64,000 nt of DNA from an uncultured Lachnospiraceae bacterium (GTDB lineage Bacteria; Bacillota; Clostridia; Lachnospirales; Lachnospiraceae), in NCBI GenBank assembly GCA_910585895.1, contig CAJUHY010000005.1, positions 39,957 through 103,956 on the forward strand. Reading direction: 5' to 3'. Made by a program: the position numbers and the translations under genes. The notes under the pieces were generated by a model that did not search any database, had not been told where the DNA came from, and saw only the letters and a program-made list of their open reading frames with translations. This document shows, piece by piece, positions 1 through 8,098 of this stretch; position 1 is the first letter of the stretch, and each line of letters begins with the position of its first letter.

Positions 1-172
1 ACAGACGATAGCCCCTGTTTCTGACAGCCTCAATCTCATATCCAGCTTCCTGCAGCTGCTTTATCGCCTTCCACACCGCCGTGCGGGAGACGCCAAACTG
101 CTCACAAAGCTGCTGACCGGAAATATAAACTTCTGAATCCTGACGCAAAGCCTGTAAAATCTTTGTCTTCAT
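1..172 (-). CDS. birA: BirA N-terminal region (biotin operon repressor / biotin-protein ligase), partial
   Basis: The first 57 codons of a gene that runs off the left edge of the window. The peptide starts MKTKILQAL and contains a winged helix-turn-helix with the signature GVSRTAVWKAIKQL near residues 28-41, followed by GYEIEAVRNRGYRL. This is the usual DNA-binding head of bifunctional BirA, which represses biotin genes and biotinylates carboxylases. The catalytic ligase domain lies outside the window, so the call rests on the HTH alone. The ATG lies 9 bases after the argF stop, so the two are probably cotranscribed, in the order argF then birA. Confidence 0.8.
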   Translation of the reverse strand, partial: MKTKILQALRQDSEVYISGQQLCEQFGVSRTAVWKAIKQLQEAGYEIEAVRNRGYRL

Positions 173-181
173 CCCTGCTCC

Positions 182-1168
182 CTACCTAAGCGTTGCATAC
201 ATGACCGCCTTAATACTGTGCATTCTGTTCTCCGCTTCATCAAACACCACAGACTGGCTGCCCTCAAACACTTCATCTGTAACTTCCATCTCTGATAAGC
301 CAAATTTCTCATGTATTTGTTTGCCGATTGTCGTCTCCAAATCATGGAATGCCGGCAGGCAATGCATGAAGATTGCCGACTCTTTAGCATTAGCCATCAC
401 ATTTTGATTGACCTGATACGGCAGCAGCTCCTTGATACGTTCTGCCCACACCTCGTCCGATTCGCCCATGGACACCCACACATCCGTGTAAATTACGTCT
501 GCATCCTTAGTGCCGGCAGACACATCCTCGGTCAATGTAATCGTTGCTCCAGTCTCTTTCGCCACATTTTTGCAGTAATCCACCAGTTCATCCTCCGGGA
601 AAAATGCTTTGCTGGTACAAGCCACAAAATCCATGCCTAATTTCGCACAGGCAACCATCAGGGAATTTCCCATATTATACCGGGCATCCCCCATGTATAC
701 AAATTTTACCCCTCGAAGATGTCCCAATTTCTCCTTTACAGTCAGCATATCAGCTATCATCTGCGTAGGATGAAATTCATTTGTCAGCCCATTCCACACC
801 GGAACCCCCGCATAAGCGGCAAGCTCTTCCACGATTTTCTGCCCATAACCCCGGTACTCAATGCCATCATACATTCTGCCCAGTACCCGCGCCGTGTCGC
901 GGATGCTCTCCTTTTTGCCAATCTGGGATCCTGAAGGGTCAAGATATGTAACATGCATTCCCAAATCATGCGCTGCCACCTCAAAGGAACAGCGGGTGCG
1001 GGTGCTTGTCTTTTCAAAAATCAACGCTATATTTTTTCCTTTCAATTCATCATGCGCAATCCCCTGTTTCTTCTTGTGCTTTAACTCCGCCGAAAGGTCA
1101 ATCAGGTACTCTATCTCCTCCGGCGTAAAATCCTTTAATGTCAAAAAATTTCTTCCATGTAAATTCAT
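182..1168 (-). CDS. argF: Ornithine carbamoyltransferase
   Basis: A 328-residue cytosolic enzyme that joins ornithine and carbamoyl phosphate to make citrulline, in arginine synthesis or the reverse arginine deiminase route. The carbamoyl-phosphate loop S-T-R-T-R is at residues 55-59 and the ornithine-side H-C-L-P motif is at 269-272, both intact. Length is normal for the family. The start has a GGGAGGAAAGC ribosome site. It is followed closely by birA. No other arginine genes are nearby, so biosynthetic versus catabolic role cannot be decided from context. Confidence 0.96.
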   Translation of the reverse strand: MNLHGRNFLTLKDFTPEEIEYLIDLSAELKHKKKQGIAHDELKGKNIALIFEKTSTRTRCSFEVAAHDLGMHVTYLDPSGSQIGKKESIRDTARVLGRMYDGIEYRGYGQKIVEELAAYAGVPVWNGLTNEFHPTQMIADMLTVKEKLGHLRGVKFVYMGDARYNMGNSLMVACAKLGMDFVACTSKAFFPEDELVDYCKNVAKETGATITLTEDVSAGTKDADVIYTDVWVSMGESDEVWAERIKELLPYQVNQNVMANAKESAIFMHCLPAFHDLETTIGKQIHEKFGLSEMEVTDEVFEGSQSVVFDEAENRMHSIKAVMYATLR

Positions 1169-1211
1169 GCTTTCCTCCCTATTTAAACCCGCCTGTTTCC
1201 TGAAAACCTGA

Positions 1212-1240
1212 ACGGACTGTCATATCCCTGGACAGTCCGT
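1212..1240 (-). terminator. Hairpin between the SPFH gene and argF
   Basis: A perfect 10-bp inverted repeat (ACGGACTGTC / GACAGTCCGT) with a 9-base loop lies between the SPFH stop and the argF start. Only a short T run follows on the minus strand, so it may be a weak terminator or an attenuating leader hairpin of argF. Confidence 0.45.
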
Positions 1241-1286
1241 TGCTGTTCATCCTGAAACACATTCGTATTTAGTGATGTTATTTATC

Positions 1287-2222
1287 TTACAATTCCTTGG
1301 CAACTTCCGCGATACTCTTGGTCAAACCTGCCACTCCCTGAATATCGGAAGGGATGATAATCTTGGTAGCCTGACCGTCAGCCGCCTTGGCAAATGCCTC
1401 CAGGCTCTTCAACTGCAATACTGCGTGGTCGGGCGCTGCTTCCTTCAGGAAACGCAGACCATCCGCATTTGCCTGTTGGATACGCAGGATTGCCTCTGCC
1501 TGGCCTTCTGCCTCACGCATAGTTGCTTCCTTCTTTGCCTCAGCACGCAAAATTGCGGCCTGTTTCTCTGCCTCCGCATCCAGGATAGCAGATTCTTTCT
1601 TACCCTGTGCAACCAGGACCGTCGCTGTCTTCTCACCCTCTGCCTGTGTCACCGCTGCACGGCGTTCACGCTCTGCTTTGGCCTGTTTCTCCATGGCATC
1701 CTGAATCTGCTGAGGCGGAATGATGTTCTTCAACTCCACACGGTTGACCTTGATTCCCCAGGGGTCGGTTGCCACGTCCAGAGAAGCTCGCATCTTCGTA
1801 TTAATCAATTCCCTTGACGTCAATGTCTCGTCTAATTCCAAATCGCCGATAATGTTACGCAGTGTTGTCGCCGTCAGATTCTCAATTGCCATAATCGGGC
1901 GTTCCACACCGTATGCAAACAATTTGGGGTCTGTAATCTGAAAATATACCACAGTATCGATGCGCATGGTTACGTTATCTTTGGTGATTACCGGCTGCGG
2001 CGCAAAATCAACTACCTGTTCCTTTAAGATGACACGCTTTGCCACCCGGTCAAGAAACGGCACTTTGAAATGAAGCCCTACGCCCCAGGTCCCCTGATAA
2101 GCGCCCAGACGCTCAATCACAAGCGCATGTGCCTGCGGCACAATCTTAATACAGGATGCCAACAGTATCAATACCAGAACGATAAATGCGATTACAACTA
2201 AAAATTCTATTCCTCCTGTCAT
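1287..2222 (-). CDS. SPFH/band 7 (stomatin/paraslipin-type) membrane protein
   Basis: About 311 residues. One N-terminal membrane helix (residues about 5-25, rich in V, I and L) is followed by a band 7 domain beginning PQAHALVIERLGAYQGTW and a long C-terminal Ala/Glu/Lys-rich coiled coil. This is the stomatin/QmcA-type architecture of proteins that oligomerise on the inner face of the membrane. The start is taken at the second ATG because the first ATG sits inside the ribosome site (GGAGG, 8 bases before the chosen ATG). It lies 23 bases after an nfeD-like gene, the family's classic partner, so the two probably form one membrane complex and operon. Confidence 0.9.
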   Translation of the reverse strand: MTGGIEFLVVIAFIVLVLILLASCIKIVPQAHALVIERLGAYQGTWGVGLHFKVPFLDRVAKRVILKEQVVDFAPQPVITKDNVTMRIDTVVYFQITDPKLFAYGVERPIMAIENLTATTLRNIIGDLELDETLTSRELINTKMRASLDVATDPWGIKVNRVELKNIIPPQQIQDAMEKQAKAERERRAAVTQAEGEKTATVLVAQGKKESAILDAEAEKQAAILRAEAKKEATMREAEGQAEAILRIQQANADGLRFLKEAAPDHAVLQLKSLEAFAKAADGQATKIIIPSDIQGVAGLTKSIAEVAKEL

Positions 2223-2245
2223 ATGTCTTTCCTCCATTTATAAAA

Positions 2246-2677
2246 TTATTGTACAGTTTCCTTTACCAACAGCTTGACGCCGCTAATCTCCATTATCTCA
2301 ACAGTCGCGCCTTGCGGAATAATTTTCTCTTCATAAGCGCGCGCCGTCCATTCCTGCCCATTGACGCTGACCATTCCCTGAGCATTGAGGTTGTCAATTT
2401 CCAGCTTTACCACAGCCCTCTTGCCAATGAGGCTCTCTGCATTGGTGCTCTCCCTGTCTTTGTTGAGGAATTTCACCGCCAAAGGCCTTGTCAATGCCAA
2501 TAAACCAACCGACACCACTATAAACAGCACAATCTGTACGATAAGATTAGCTCCCAGCAAGCTTGCGACAAAGGCAGCCAATGCACCTCCGGCAAACCAG
2601 ATTGTCGTCAGCCCTAATGTAATAATTTCAATAACTGCCATGACAACGACTATAAATAACCAGATAACACCTTCCAT
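2246..2677 (-). CDS. NfeD-like membrane protein
   Basis: About 143 residues: two or three N-terminal membrane helices (VIWLFIVVVMAVIEIITLG onwards) and a C-terminal soluble OB-fold-like segment (residues about 80-143) containing the typical L-I-G-K-R-A-V and V-N-G-Q-E-W-T-A-R-A motifs. This is the short NfeD form without the protease domain. NfeD proteins pair with SPFH proteins, and the next gene downstream is one. The start is at the ATG nine bases after GAGGAGG; an in-frame ATG further upstream lacks such a site. Confidence 0.88.
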   Translation of the reverse strand: MEGVIWLFIVVVMAVIEIITLGLTTIWFAGGALAAFVASLLGANLIVQIVLFIVVSVGLLALTRPLAVKFLNKDRESTNAESLIGKRAVVKLEIDNLNAQGMVSVNGQEWTARAYEEKIIPQGATVEIMEISGVKLLVKETVQ

Positions 2678-2743
2678 AAACAATCGCCTCCTCGTTGTTA
2701 TATTACTATACTTTCCAGAGGAATACAATATTATAATGATTTT

Positions 2744-2785
2744 AAAAAGCCAGACCTCTGATACATAAAGGTCTGGCTTTTATTA
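2744..2785. terminator. Bidirectional rho-independent terminator
   Basis: A 12-bp perfect stem (AAAGCCAGACCT / AGGTCTGGCTTT) with an 11-base loop, A-rich on one side and T-rich on the other. It sits just after the stop of the cell-wall hydrolase gene on the minus strand and separates it from nfeD. Confidence 0.88.
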
Positions 2786-2802
2786 TTATATTTCATCCTA
2801 TT

Positions 2803-4224
2803 TTAGAAAAATACATGGTTGCCGATGACAATTCCTGGAATACCGGAAGATACGCTTCGGAAACTTGTTGCACCGCCAACATTGTCAGCGCCGCCAATTG
2901 CCTGCTGCGCAGCCTGTAAGCAGCTTCCGCTTACGCCGCTTGCCAGTACGCCTGCCATTGTTCCATTCAAGGCCGGAGTAAACTGACCGCTCTGGTAAAT
3001 GACACCAGAAATGCTGCCAGCATATCCTGCGCGAAGACGGTTCATTACAACTGCACCTACTGCAAGCTGTCCCTCATAGCTCTCACTTCCAGCCTCACAC
3101 TGAATCAATGCTCCTAACAAAGTAACATCATCGTAAGATGCGGCAACTGCTGCTCTCTGTGTGGTTCCGCCACCCTGGCTGCTCTTACTCTGCGCTGCTT
3201 CCTTCGCTTTACGCTCTGCCTCTGCAGCTTCAATAGCTGCGCGCTCTTCCTCAACAGAAATTGCTTTGCCAAGTTCCAATTCTACCTTTACATAATCTGC
3301 ACTAACATAACCGGTCGTATCATCAACTTTAACGCAGACCCAGCCATCTACTGCCTCTGCTTCTTTGTCAACTTTAATCTTGCCGCCCTCCTCAAGGACA
3401 TCAAGGATTGTTACACCCTCCTCAGAAGATGCTGTCTCTCTCACGCGGACACCGCCGGTTACGGCTGTCGCATAAGTGGTTCCAAGCTCATTTGCAAGCG
3501 TTTCCGCTTCTTTGCCTGTCACACAGAATTCATTTTTTACATATCCCTCAACGCTGCCAGACTTAATTTTAGTCCATTCAGCTCCGCTCTCAATAATTTC
3601 TGCAGCTGCTCCTTTGGGGAGTTTGCCCGCTGGCTCTGCCTCTTCAGAAGCGTCTGTACGAACATTCAGATATTCCTCCACCTGAGGCATTAACTTTGTA
3701 TCCCAGGGAGAAACCTCTTCTTTTTTACTCTCTTCTGCAGTTTCTTTATTATCTTCCGGCCTCTTATCTGTTTCTTCTTTGCCAGTCTCTTCCTTAACAG
3801 CCTCAGCTGAATTCTCTTCCTCAACTGCCTGTCCTTGTGCCGGTTCTTGTACTGATTCTTTCTGCGCAGCTTCTGCGGTTGTTTCTTCTATTGCCTCTGC
3901 TAAGAGATTTGCTGCCTGCGGCTGATTCTCTTGCGCCGTCTCTTTCTGACTATATTGCTGCAGCTGTCCTGCCTTCTCTTCCTGAGCGGAAACAAGCGGC
4001 TGTTTCTCATCTGAAGCTGCTGCCACCAGATTACTCTCTCTCTTTACTTTCGTTGCTGTCTCATTTGCAAAATACTTTCTTGCTGCCTCTGCTGTCAATT
4101 CTACTTTCCGGCTATCTAAATCCGCCTCCGTTGACACACCAGTCACAGGCACTGCTGTTAATGCCAGAACCAAAGAAAATGCTGCAACAACTCCGCTTTC
4201 CATAACCTTCTTATCGAATTTCAT
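2803..4224 (-). CDS. Secreted SH3-domain cell wall hydrolase (SleB/Hydrolase_2 type)
   Basis: About 473 residues. A signal peptide (MKFDKKVMESGVVAAFSLV) is followed by a Glu/Lys-rich linker (about 60-175), two bacterial SH3 domains (E-Y-L-N-V-R-T-D near 185 and G-G-V-R-V-R-E-T near 255), a charged helix, and a C-terminal Hydrolase_2 domain of about 110 residues with D-D-V-T-L-L-G-A-L-I-Q-C-E-A-G-S-E-S-Y-E and A-V-G-A-V-V-M-N-R. This family includes the spore cortex lytic enzyme SleB. The E in the ECEAGSES-like motif is the likely catalytic residue. The linker suggests it spans the wall. Start chosen by AGGAGGTCAAA-ATG. It has its own strong promoter and terminator. Vegetative wall remodelling or spore germination are both possible. 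Confidence 0.85.
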   Translation of the reverse strand: MKFDKKVMESGVVAAFSLVLALTAVPVTGVSTEADLDSRKVELTAEAARKYFANETATKVKRESNLVAAASDEKQPLVSAQEEKAGQLQQYSQKETAQENQPQAANLLAEAIEETTAEAAQKESVQEPAQGQAVEEENSAEAVKEETGKEETDKRPEDNKETAEESKKEEVSPWDTKLMPQVEEYLNVRTDASEEAEPAGKLPKGAAAEIIESGAEWTKIKSGSVEGYVKNEFCVTGKEAETLANELGTTYATAVTGGVRVRETASSEEGVTILDVLEEGGKIKVDKEAEAVDGWVCVKVDDTTGYVSADYVKVELELGKAISVEEERAAIEAAEAERKAKEAAQSKSSQGGGTTQRAAVAASYDDVTLLGALIQCEAGSESYEGQLAVGAVVMNRLRAGYAGSISGVIYQSGQFTPALNGTMAGVLASGVSGSCLQAAQQAIGGADNVGGATSFRSVSSGIPGIVIGNHVFF

Positions 4225-4310
4225 TTTGACCTCCTGAAAGATAAAACAACATGTTAAAACTTTATATGTTATTTTATTCAATTTTGTTAAAAATATTACA
4301 AACTTGTTAC

Positions 4311-4339
4311 ACTATAGCAAAGAATTTGTAAATTGTCAA
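4311..4339 (-). promoter_or_regulatory. Sigma-A promoter of the cell wall hydrolase gene
   Basis: TTGACA and TATAGT separated by 17 bases, reading to the left, about 85 bases before the start codon. Confidence 0.8.
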
Positions 4340-4550
4340 GTCATTTGAATTTTTTTGAGTTTCCACATTTTGTAATTCATAGTACCAAAAGGTCTTGCCG
4401 CCTCTGACATTCAGATACATTTTTAGAGAAATTATCTATTTTTCTTCCTATTTTCAGCAATTTTATATACAAATTGCCATCAGCGTTTGATATTGCGCAC
4501 TTGCTGATACCGCAAAATCACAAAACAAAGGAACTAAAATCATTATTATA

Positions 4551-4578
4551 TTGAAAATAACTGACAAACTGCTATAAT
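4551..4578 (+). promoter_or_regulatory. Promoter of the chemoreceptor gene
   Basis: TTGAAA, 16 bases, TATAAT on the plus strand, about 40 bases before the GTG start. Confidence 0.7.
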
Positions 4579-4617
4579 AAAAGTCAGATACGTACAAGTC
4601 GGAAGGGAGAGGGATTT

Positions 4618-6372
4618 GTGAAAGAAAATACAATAAAACATGAGAACGCAAAACAGAAACTGAAAACAATGCATTCAAACAGGGTCCGCAGGCTTTCCTC
4701 TATCCGAGCGAAAGTTGCCTTGGTACTGCTCTTTTCTATCGCACTGACCATTCTGCTTGGTTTTGGAACTACAATTCCAAGCATTTGGCGCAATACGGCA
4801 ACTATTACGGACAATTACATGAGAGACTTAACCGATTCCTATGGGAAAATTCTTAATCAGAACCTCATTGTTTCTGCCATGAATATGAATAAGGACCGCC
4901 TGACGTCAACGTTCGGGGAGGCTGGTCTCAAAGGCATAGACAGCAGTTACTTCTATGTTATAAATGCAGAAGGAAATATTATTTACCATCCTGATTCTAA
5001 AATGCTTGGACAGAAACCGGATATTCCAGCAATTAACAATATTATGAAAGAAATTGAAGCTATTGAACCAGGCAGCGCACCCGAACCGGGGTCTTTCCGT
5101 TACAATTATGAAGGTTCTGCCAAACGCGCTTCTTATTTCGTAACAGAAAAATACAACGTAACTGTGGTCCTCTGTGTAGACGAATCTGAAATATTTGCTC
5201 CTTTAAACAGCGTAATGGGCAAAGCCGCTGTGTTATGCTGCTCCCTTGCCATTATCCTGGGAATCTCGGGATACTTTTCAGTCGCAAAAATGATTCATCC
5301 GCTGCGCACTGTTACAGACGTAGTCGGCAATTTAGCGGAGATGGATTTTAAGGAAGATGAACGCCTGGTCAAGATTGGCAGACGCAAAGACGAAACCGGC
5401 GTTATGGCACGCGCCATTATTACCCTGCGCAAGTCCCTGATAGATGTCGTTACGGAAATCAAACATCAGAGTTCTCTGCTCTATAATACCTCCGAACACT
5501 TGAGCGCCAGCGCTGCTGAGACCTCCACTACCGTGCAGAATGTGGAACGCGCAGTCTCTGATATTGCAGCCGGCGCTAACAACCAGGCTTCAGAAACACA
5601 GAAAGCTACCAATGACATCCTGCTGATGGGCACTATGGTCGAAGATACCTCCTCGCAGGTAACTTCTTTACATAACACTGCCGACTTTATGCGGAACTCC
5701 AGTGATACTGCAAGCCAGGCATTGACGGAGCTGGATGCTGTCAATCAACATGCCATTGATTCCATTGACATTATTTACAAACAGACATTGACCACCAACG
5801 AATCCGCCCTGAAAATTAAAGAGGCGACCAACCTGATTTCCTCTATCGCGAATGAGACGAATCTCCTGTCATTAAACGCTTCCATTGAGGCAGCGCGCGC
5901 CGGAGAAGCGGGACGCGGATTTGCTGTTGTGGCTTCCCAAATCCAGAAACTTGCAGACCAATCAAACGATTCTGCACGGCAGATTGACGATATTATCTAT
6001 ACGCTGTTGGAAGATTCTCAGAAAGCTGTGCATACGATGGAAGAAGTGAAAGAAATTATTGCCCGGCAAAGTGAAAATGTCAGCAAGACCGGGGAAGTAT
6101 TCTCTCAGGTACAGGGTGGTATTTCCGATTCTATCCAGGGAGTGGATGAAATCGCAGACCGTACCAATCAGTTAAACGCCACACGCAGCAATGTCGTTGA
6201 TGTAGTGCAAAGCCTGACTGCTATTGCAGAACAGAACGCTGCCAGCACGCAGGAAACCTCTGCTGCTGTCATTGAAGTCGCCAATATTATGCAGGAATTT
6301 TCCGACCATGCTGCAAAACTTCAGGAAATTGCACATACTCTGGAGGCAAATGTAGATATTTTCCAGATTTAG
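4618..6372 (+). CDS. Methyl-accepting chemotaxis protein with extracellular Cache-like domain
   Basis: 584 residues. Order: short cytoplasmic head, membrane helix (about 34-54), extracytoplasmic sensor (about 60-195) with a Cache-like Y-F-Y-V-I-N-A-E-G-N-I-I-Y-H-P signature, second membrane helix (about 200-220), HAMP segment, then a long coiled coil with the conserved signalling tip S-I-A-N-E-T-N-L-L-S-L-N-A-S-I-E-A-A near residues 415-435. It would sense a small ligand outside and control CheA and the flagella. No CheA or CheW gene is in the window. The GTG start follows GGGAGAGGG. It is one of the few plus-strand genes and stands alone. Confidence 0.93.
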   Translation: MKENTIKHENAKQKLKTMHSNRVRRLSSIRAKVALVLLFSIALTILLGFGTTIPSIWRNTATITDNYMRDLTDSYGKILNQNLIVSAMNMNKDRLTSTFGEAGLKGIDSSYFYVINAEGNIIYHPDSKMLGQKPDIPAINNIMKEIEAIEPGSAPEPGSFRYNYEGSAKRASYFVTEKYNVTVVLCVDESEIFAPLNSVMGKAAVLCCSLAIILGISGYFSVAKMIHPLRTVTDVVGNLAEMDFKEDERLVKIGRRKDETGVMARAIITLRKSLIDVVTEIKHQSSLLYNTSEHLSASAAETSTTVQNVERAVSDIAAGANNQASETQKATNDILLMGTMVEDTSSQVTSLHNTADFMRNSSDTASQALTELDAVNQHAIDSIDIIYKQTLTTNESALKIKEATNLISSIANETNLLSLNASIEAARAGEAGRGFAVVASQIQKLADQSNDSARQIDDIIYTLLEDSQKAVHTMEEVKEIIARQSENVSKTGEVFSQVQGGISDSIQGVDEIADRTNQLNATRSNVVDVVQSLTAIAEQNAASTQETSAAVIEVANIMQEFSDHAAKLQEIAHTLEANVDIFQI

Positions 6373-6445
6373 GAACTTTCTTGATTTCGCGTGACAAGTT
6401 TTCTCCTATCGGAGAATCACAGATTTAAAACCTTACAGAATACAC

Positions 6446-6521
6446 AAAAGAGACTGTCGTTCCAAGAGCGAAATATACTGAAATATTCATATATTTCCCA
6501 CTTGTTGCGACGGTCTCTTTT
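6446..6521. terminator. Convergent terminator between chemoreceptor and pgi
   Basis: Long imperfect hairpin: AAAAGAGACTGTCG pairs with CGACGGTCTCTTTT (one wobble) and an inner AAATATA/TATATTT stem. It can end transcripts from both sides. Confidence 0.75.
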
Positions 6522-6562
6522 ACACATCGAGCGAAGTTACATCGAAGCTATGCTGCTTGCTG

Positions 6563-7909
6563 TTACAGTCTTTTCAGAAGTTCTTCTCTCTCTGCCTCAT
6601 ATCCCGGCTTACCGAGCAATGCAAACATATTGCGCTTATAGCTCTCCACACCCGGCTGGTTAAAGGGATTCACACCCAAAATATAGCCGCTGACACCACA
6701 GGCAAACTCAAAAAAGTAGAATAATTCACCAAGATAGAACTCATTCTGCTCGGGAATCTTTACCATAAGATTGGGCACGTTGCCATCGGTGTGCGCCAGA
6801 ATCGTGCCATTCATTGCACTTTTATTTACAAAATCCATATCTTTTCCTGCAAGATAATTTAATCCGTCTAAGTCGACAGCTTCCTCTTTGAGTTCCACCG
6901 TGCTGCGGGATTTCTCCACATTCATCACGGTCTCAAACATGATGCGCGCACCGTCCTGGATAAACTGCCCCATGGAATGGAGGTCCGTGGTCAAATCCAC
7001 AGATGCCGGAAAGATTCCTTTCTGGTCTTTTCCTTCACTCTCTCCGTACAGCTGTTTCCACCATTCCGATACATAATGAAGGCTCGGCTCATAATTAGCA
7101 AGTACCTCGACATCTTTTCCTTTCCTCAGCAGAATGTTACGAACTGCAGCGTACTGCATAGCATCATTTTCAGCAAAAGGCTTGTCCATTGCCATCTTAC
7201 GCCCCTCTGCTGCACCCTCCATCAGCTTATCGATGTCAGCCCCGCTGGCAGCGATGGGAAGTAAGCCAACGGCTGTCAATACGGAGAAACGTCCTCCCAC
7301 ATCATCGGGTACGACAAATGTCTCATATCCCTCTTCAGCAGCGAGATTTTTCAGCGCTCCTCTTGATTTATCAGTTGTCGCATAGATTCTCTTTGCCGCC
7401 TCTTCTTTGCCATATTTCTTCTCCAACAATTCCTTGAACACACGGAACGCAATTGCCGGCTCTGTCGTGGTCCCTGATTTAGAAATAACATTCACTGAGA
7501 AATCACGGTCGCCAATTACTTCAATCAAACCTGCCAAATAGGAACTGCTGATACTGTTGCCGGCATAATAGATTTCCGGACCTTTGCGGATTTCTTTTGC
7601 CACATTATTATAAAATCCATGTCTTAAGAACTCAATTGCTGCTCTTGCACCGAGATAGGAACCTCCAATACCGATAACTACCAGTACCTCAGAATCGCCC
7701 TGGATTTTGGCTGCCGCCTTTTTAATGCGCGCAAACTCCTCTTTATCATAATCTACCGGCAAATCCAGCCATCCTAAAAAGTCATTTCCTGCCCCTGATT
7801 TCGAGACAAGCACCTCTTTGGCATCCTCTGCCAATTTTGCCATGTAAGAGACTTCCTCCTGGCTGATGAAGCCAGCGCTCTTCCCATAATCAAACGTTAC
7901 TTTCTCCAT
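6563..7909 (-). CDS. pgi: Glucose-6-phosphate isomerase
   Basis: About 448 residues, the normal length for the short Firmicute form. It interconverts glucose-6-phosphate and fructose-6-phosphate in the cytosol. Visible motifs: G-I-G-G-S-Y-L-G-A-R near residue 80, S-K-S-G-T-T-T-E-P (sugar-phosphate loop), the first family signature V-G-G-R-F-S-V-L-T-A-V-G, and the second, G-V-N-P-F-N-Q-P-G-V-E-S-Y-K. The ATG eight bases after GGAG is preferred to an upstream in-frame GTG. A single-gene unit with its own promoter and a shared downstream terminator. Confidence 0.97.
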   Translation of the reverse strand: MEKVTFDYGKSAGFISQEEVSYMAKLAEDAKEVLVSKSGAGNDFLGWLDLPVDYDKEEFARIKKAAAKIQGDSEVLVVIGIGGSYLGARAAIEFLRHGFYNNVAKEIRKGPEIYYAGNSISSSYLAGLIEVIGDRDFSVNVISKSGTTTEPAIAFRVFKELLEKKYGKEEAAKRIYATTDKSRGALKNLAAEEGYETFVVPDDVGGRFSVLTAVGLLPIAASGADIDKLMEGAAEGRKMAMDKPFAENDAMQYAAVRNILLRKGKDVEVLANYEPSLHYVSEWWKQLYGESEGKDQKGIFPASVDLTTDLHSMGQFIQDGARIMFETVMNVEKSRSTVELKEEAVDLDGLNYLAGKDMDFVNKSAMNGTILAHTDGNVPNLMVKIPEQNEFYLGELFYFFEFACGVSGYILGVNPFNQPGVESYKRNMFALLGKPGYEAEREELLKRL

Positions 7910-7962
7910 GATTTCCACTCCTTTTCCATTAAATTATCATCACGATTTCCAAATACAGGATA

Positions 7963-7991
7963 AGTGTAGCAAATCTGCCGCATTTCGTCAA
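7963..7991 (-). promoter_or_regulatory. Promoter of pgi
   Basis: TTGACG, 17 bases, TACACT, reading to the left, about 55 bases before the pgi start. Confidence 0.7.
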
Positions 7992-8098
7992 CAACTCAGA
8001 CTACGTACTAGTCTTTGCTTTTCCTTCCAAGCTTATACTCGCAGGACAAGTAACTCAATTACTTCTATTTTGATTCTATAAATTGTCCTTTTTATGCT

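Larger units (their letters stand above)
4225..4617. other. Divergent intergenic region
   Basis: The gap between the divergent hydrolase and chemoreceptor genes holds no convincing gene. It contains one promoter for each side, and a 16-base element (TACCAAAAGGTCTTGC at 4383-4398) that recurs exactly at 15432-15447 in another intergenic region. Confidence 0.7.

Noticed and set aside
1169..1286. Arginine-repressor box before argF
   Set aside because: Only a loose TAAATACGAAT match; no clear paired operator.
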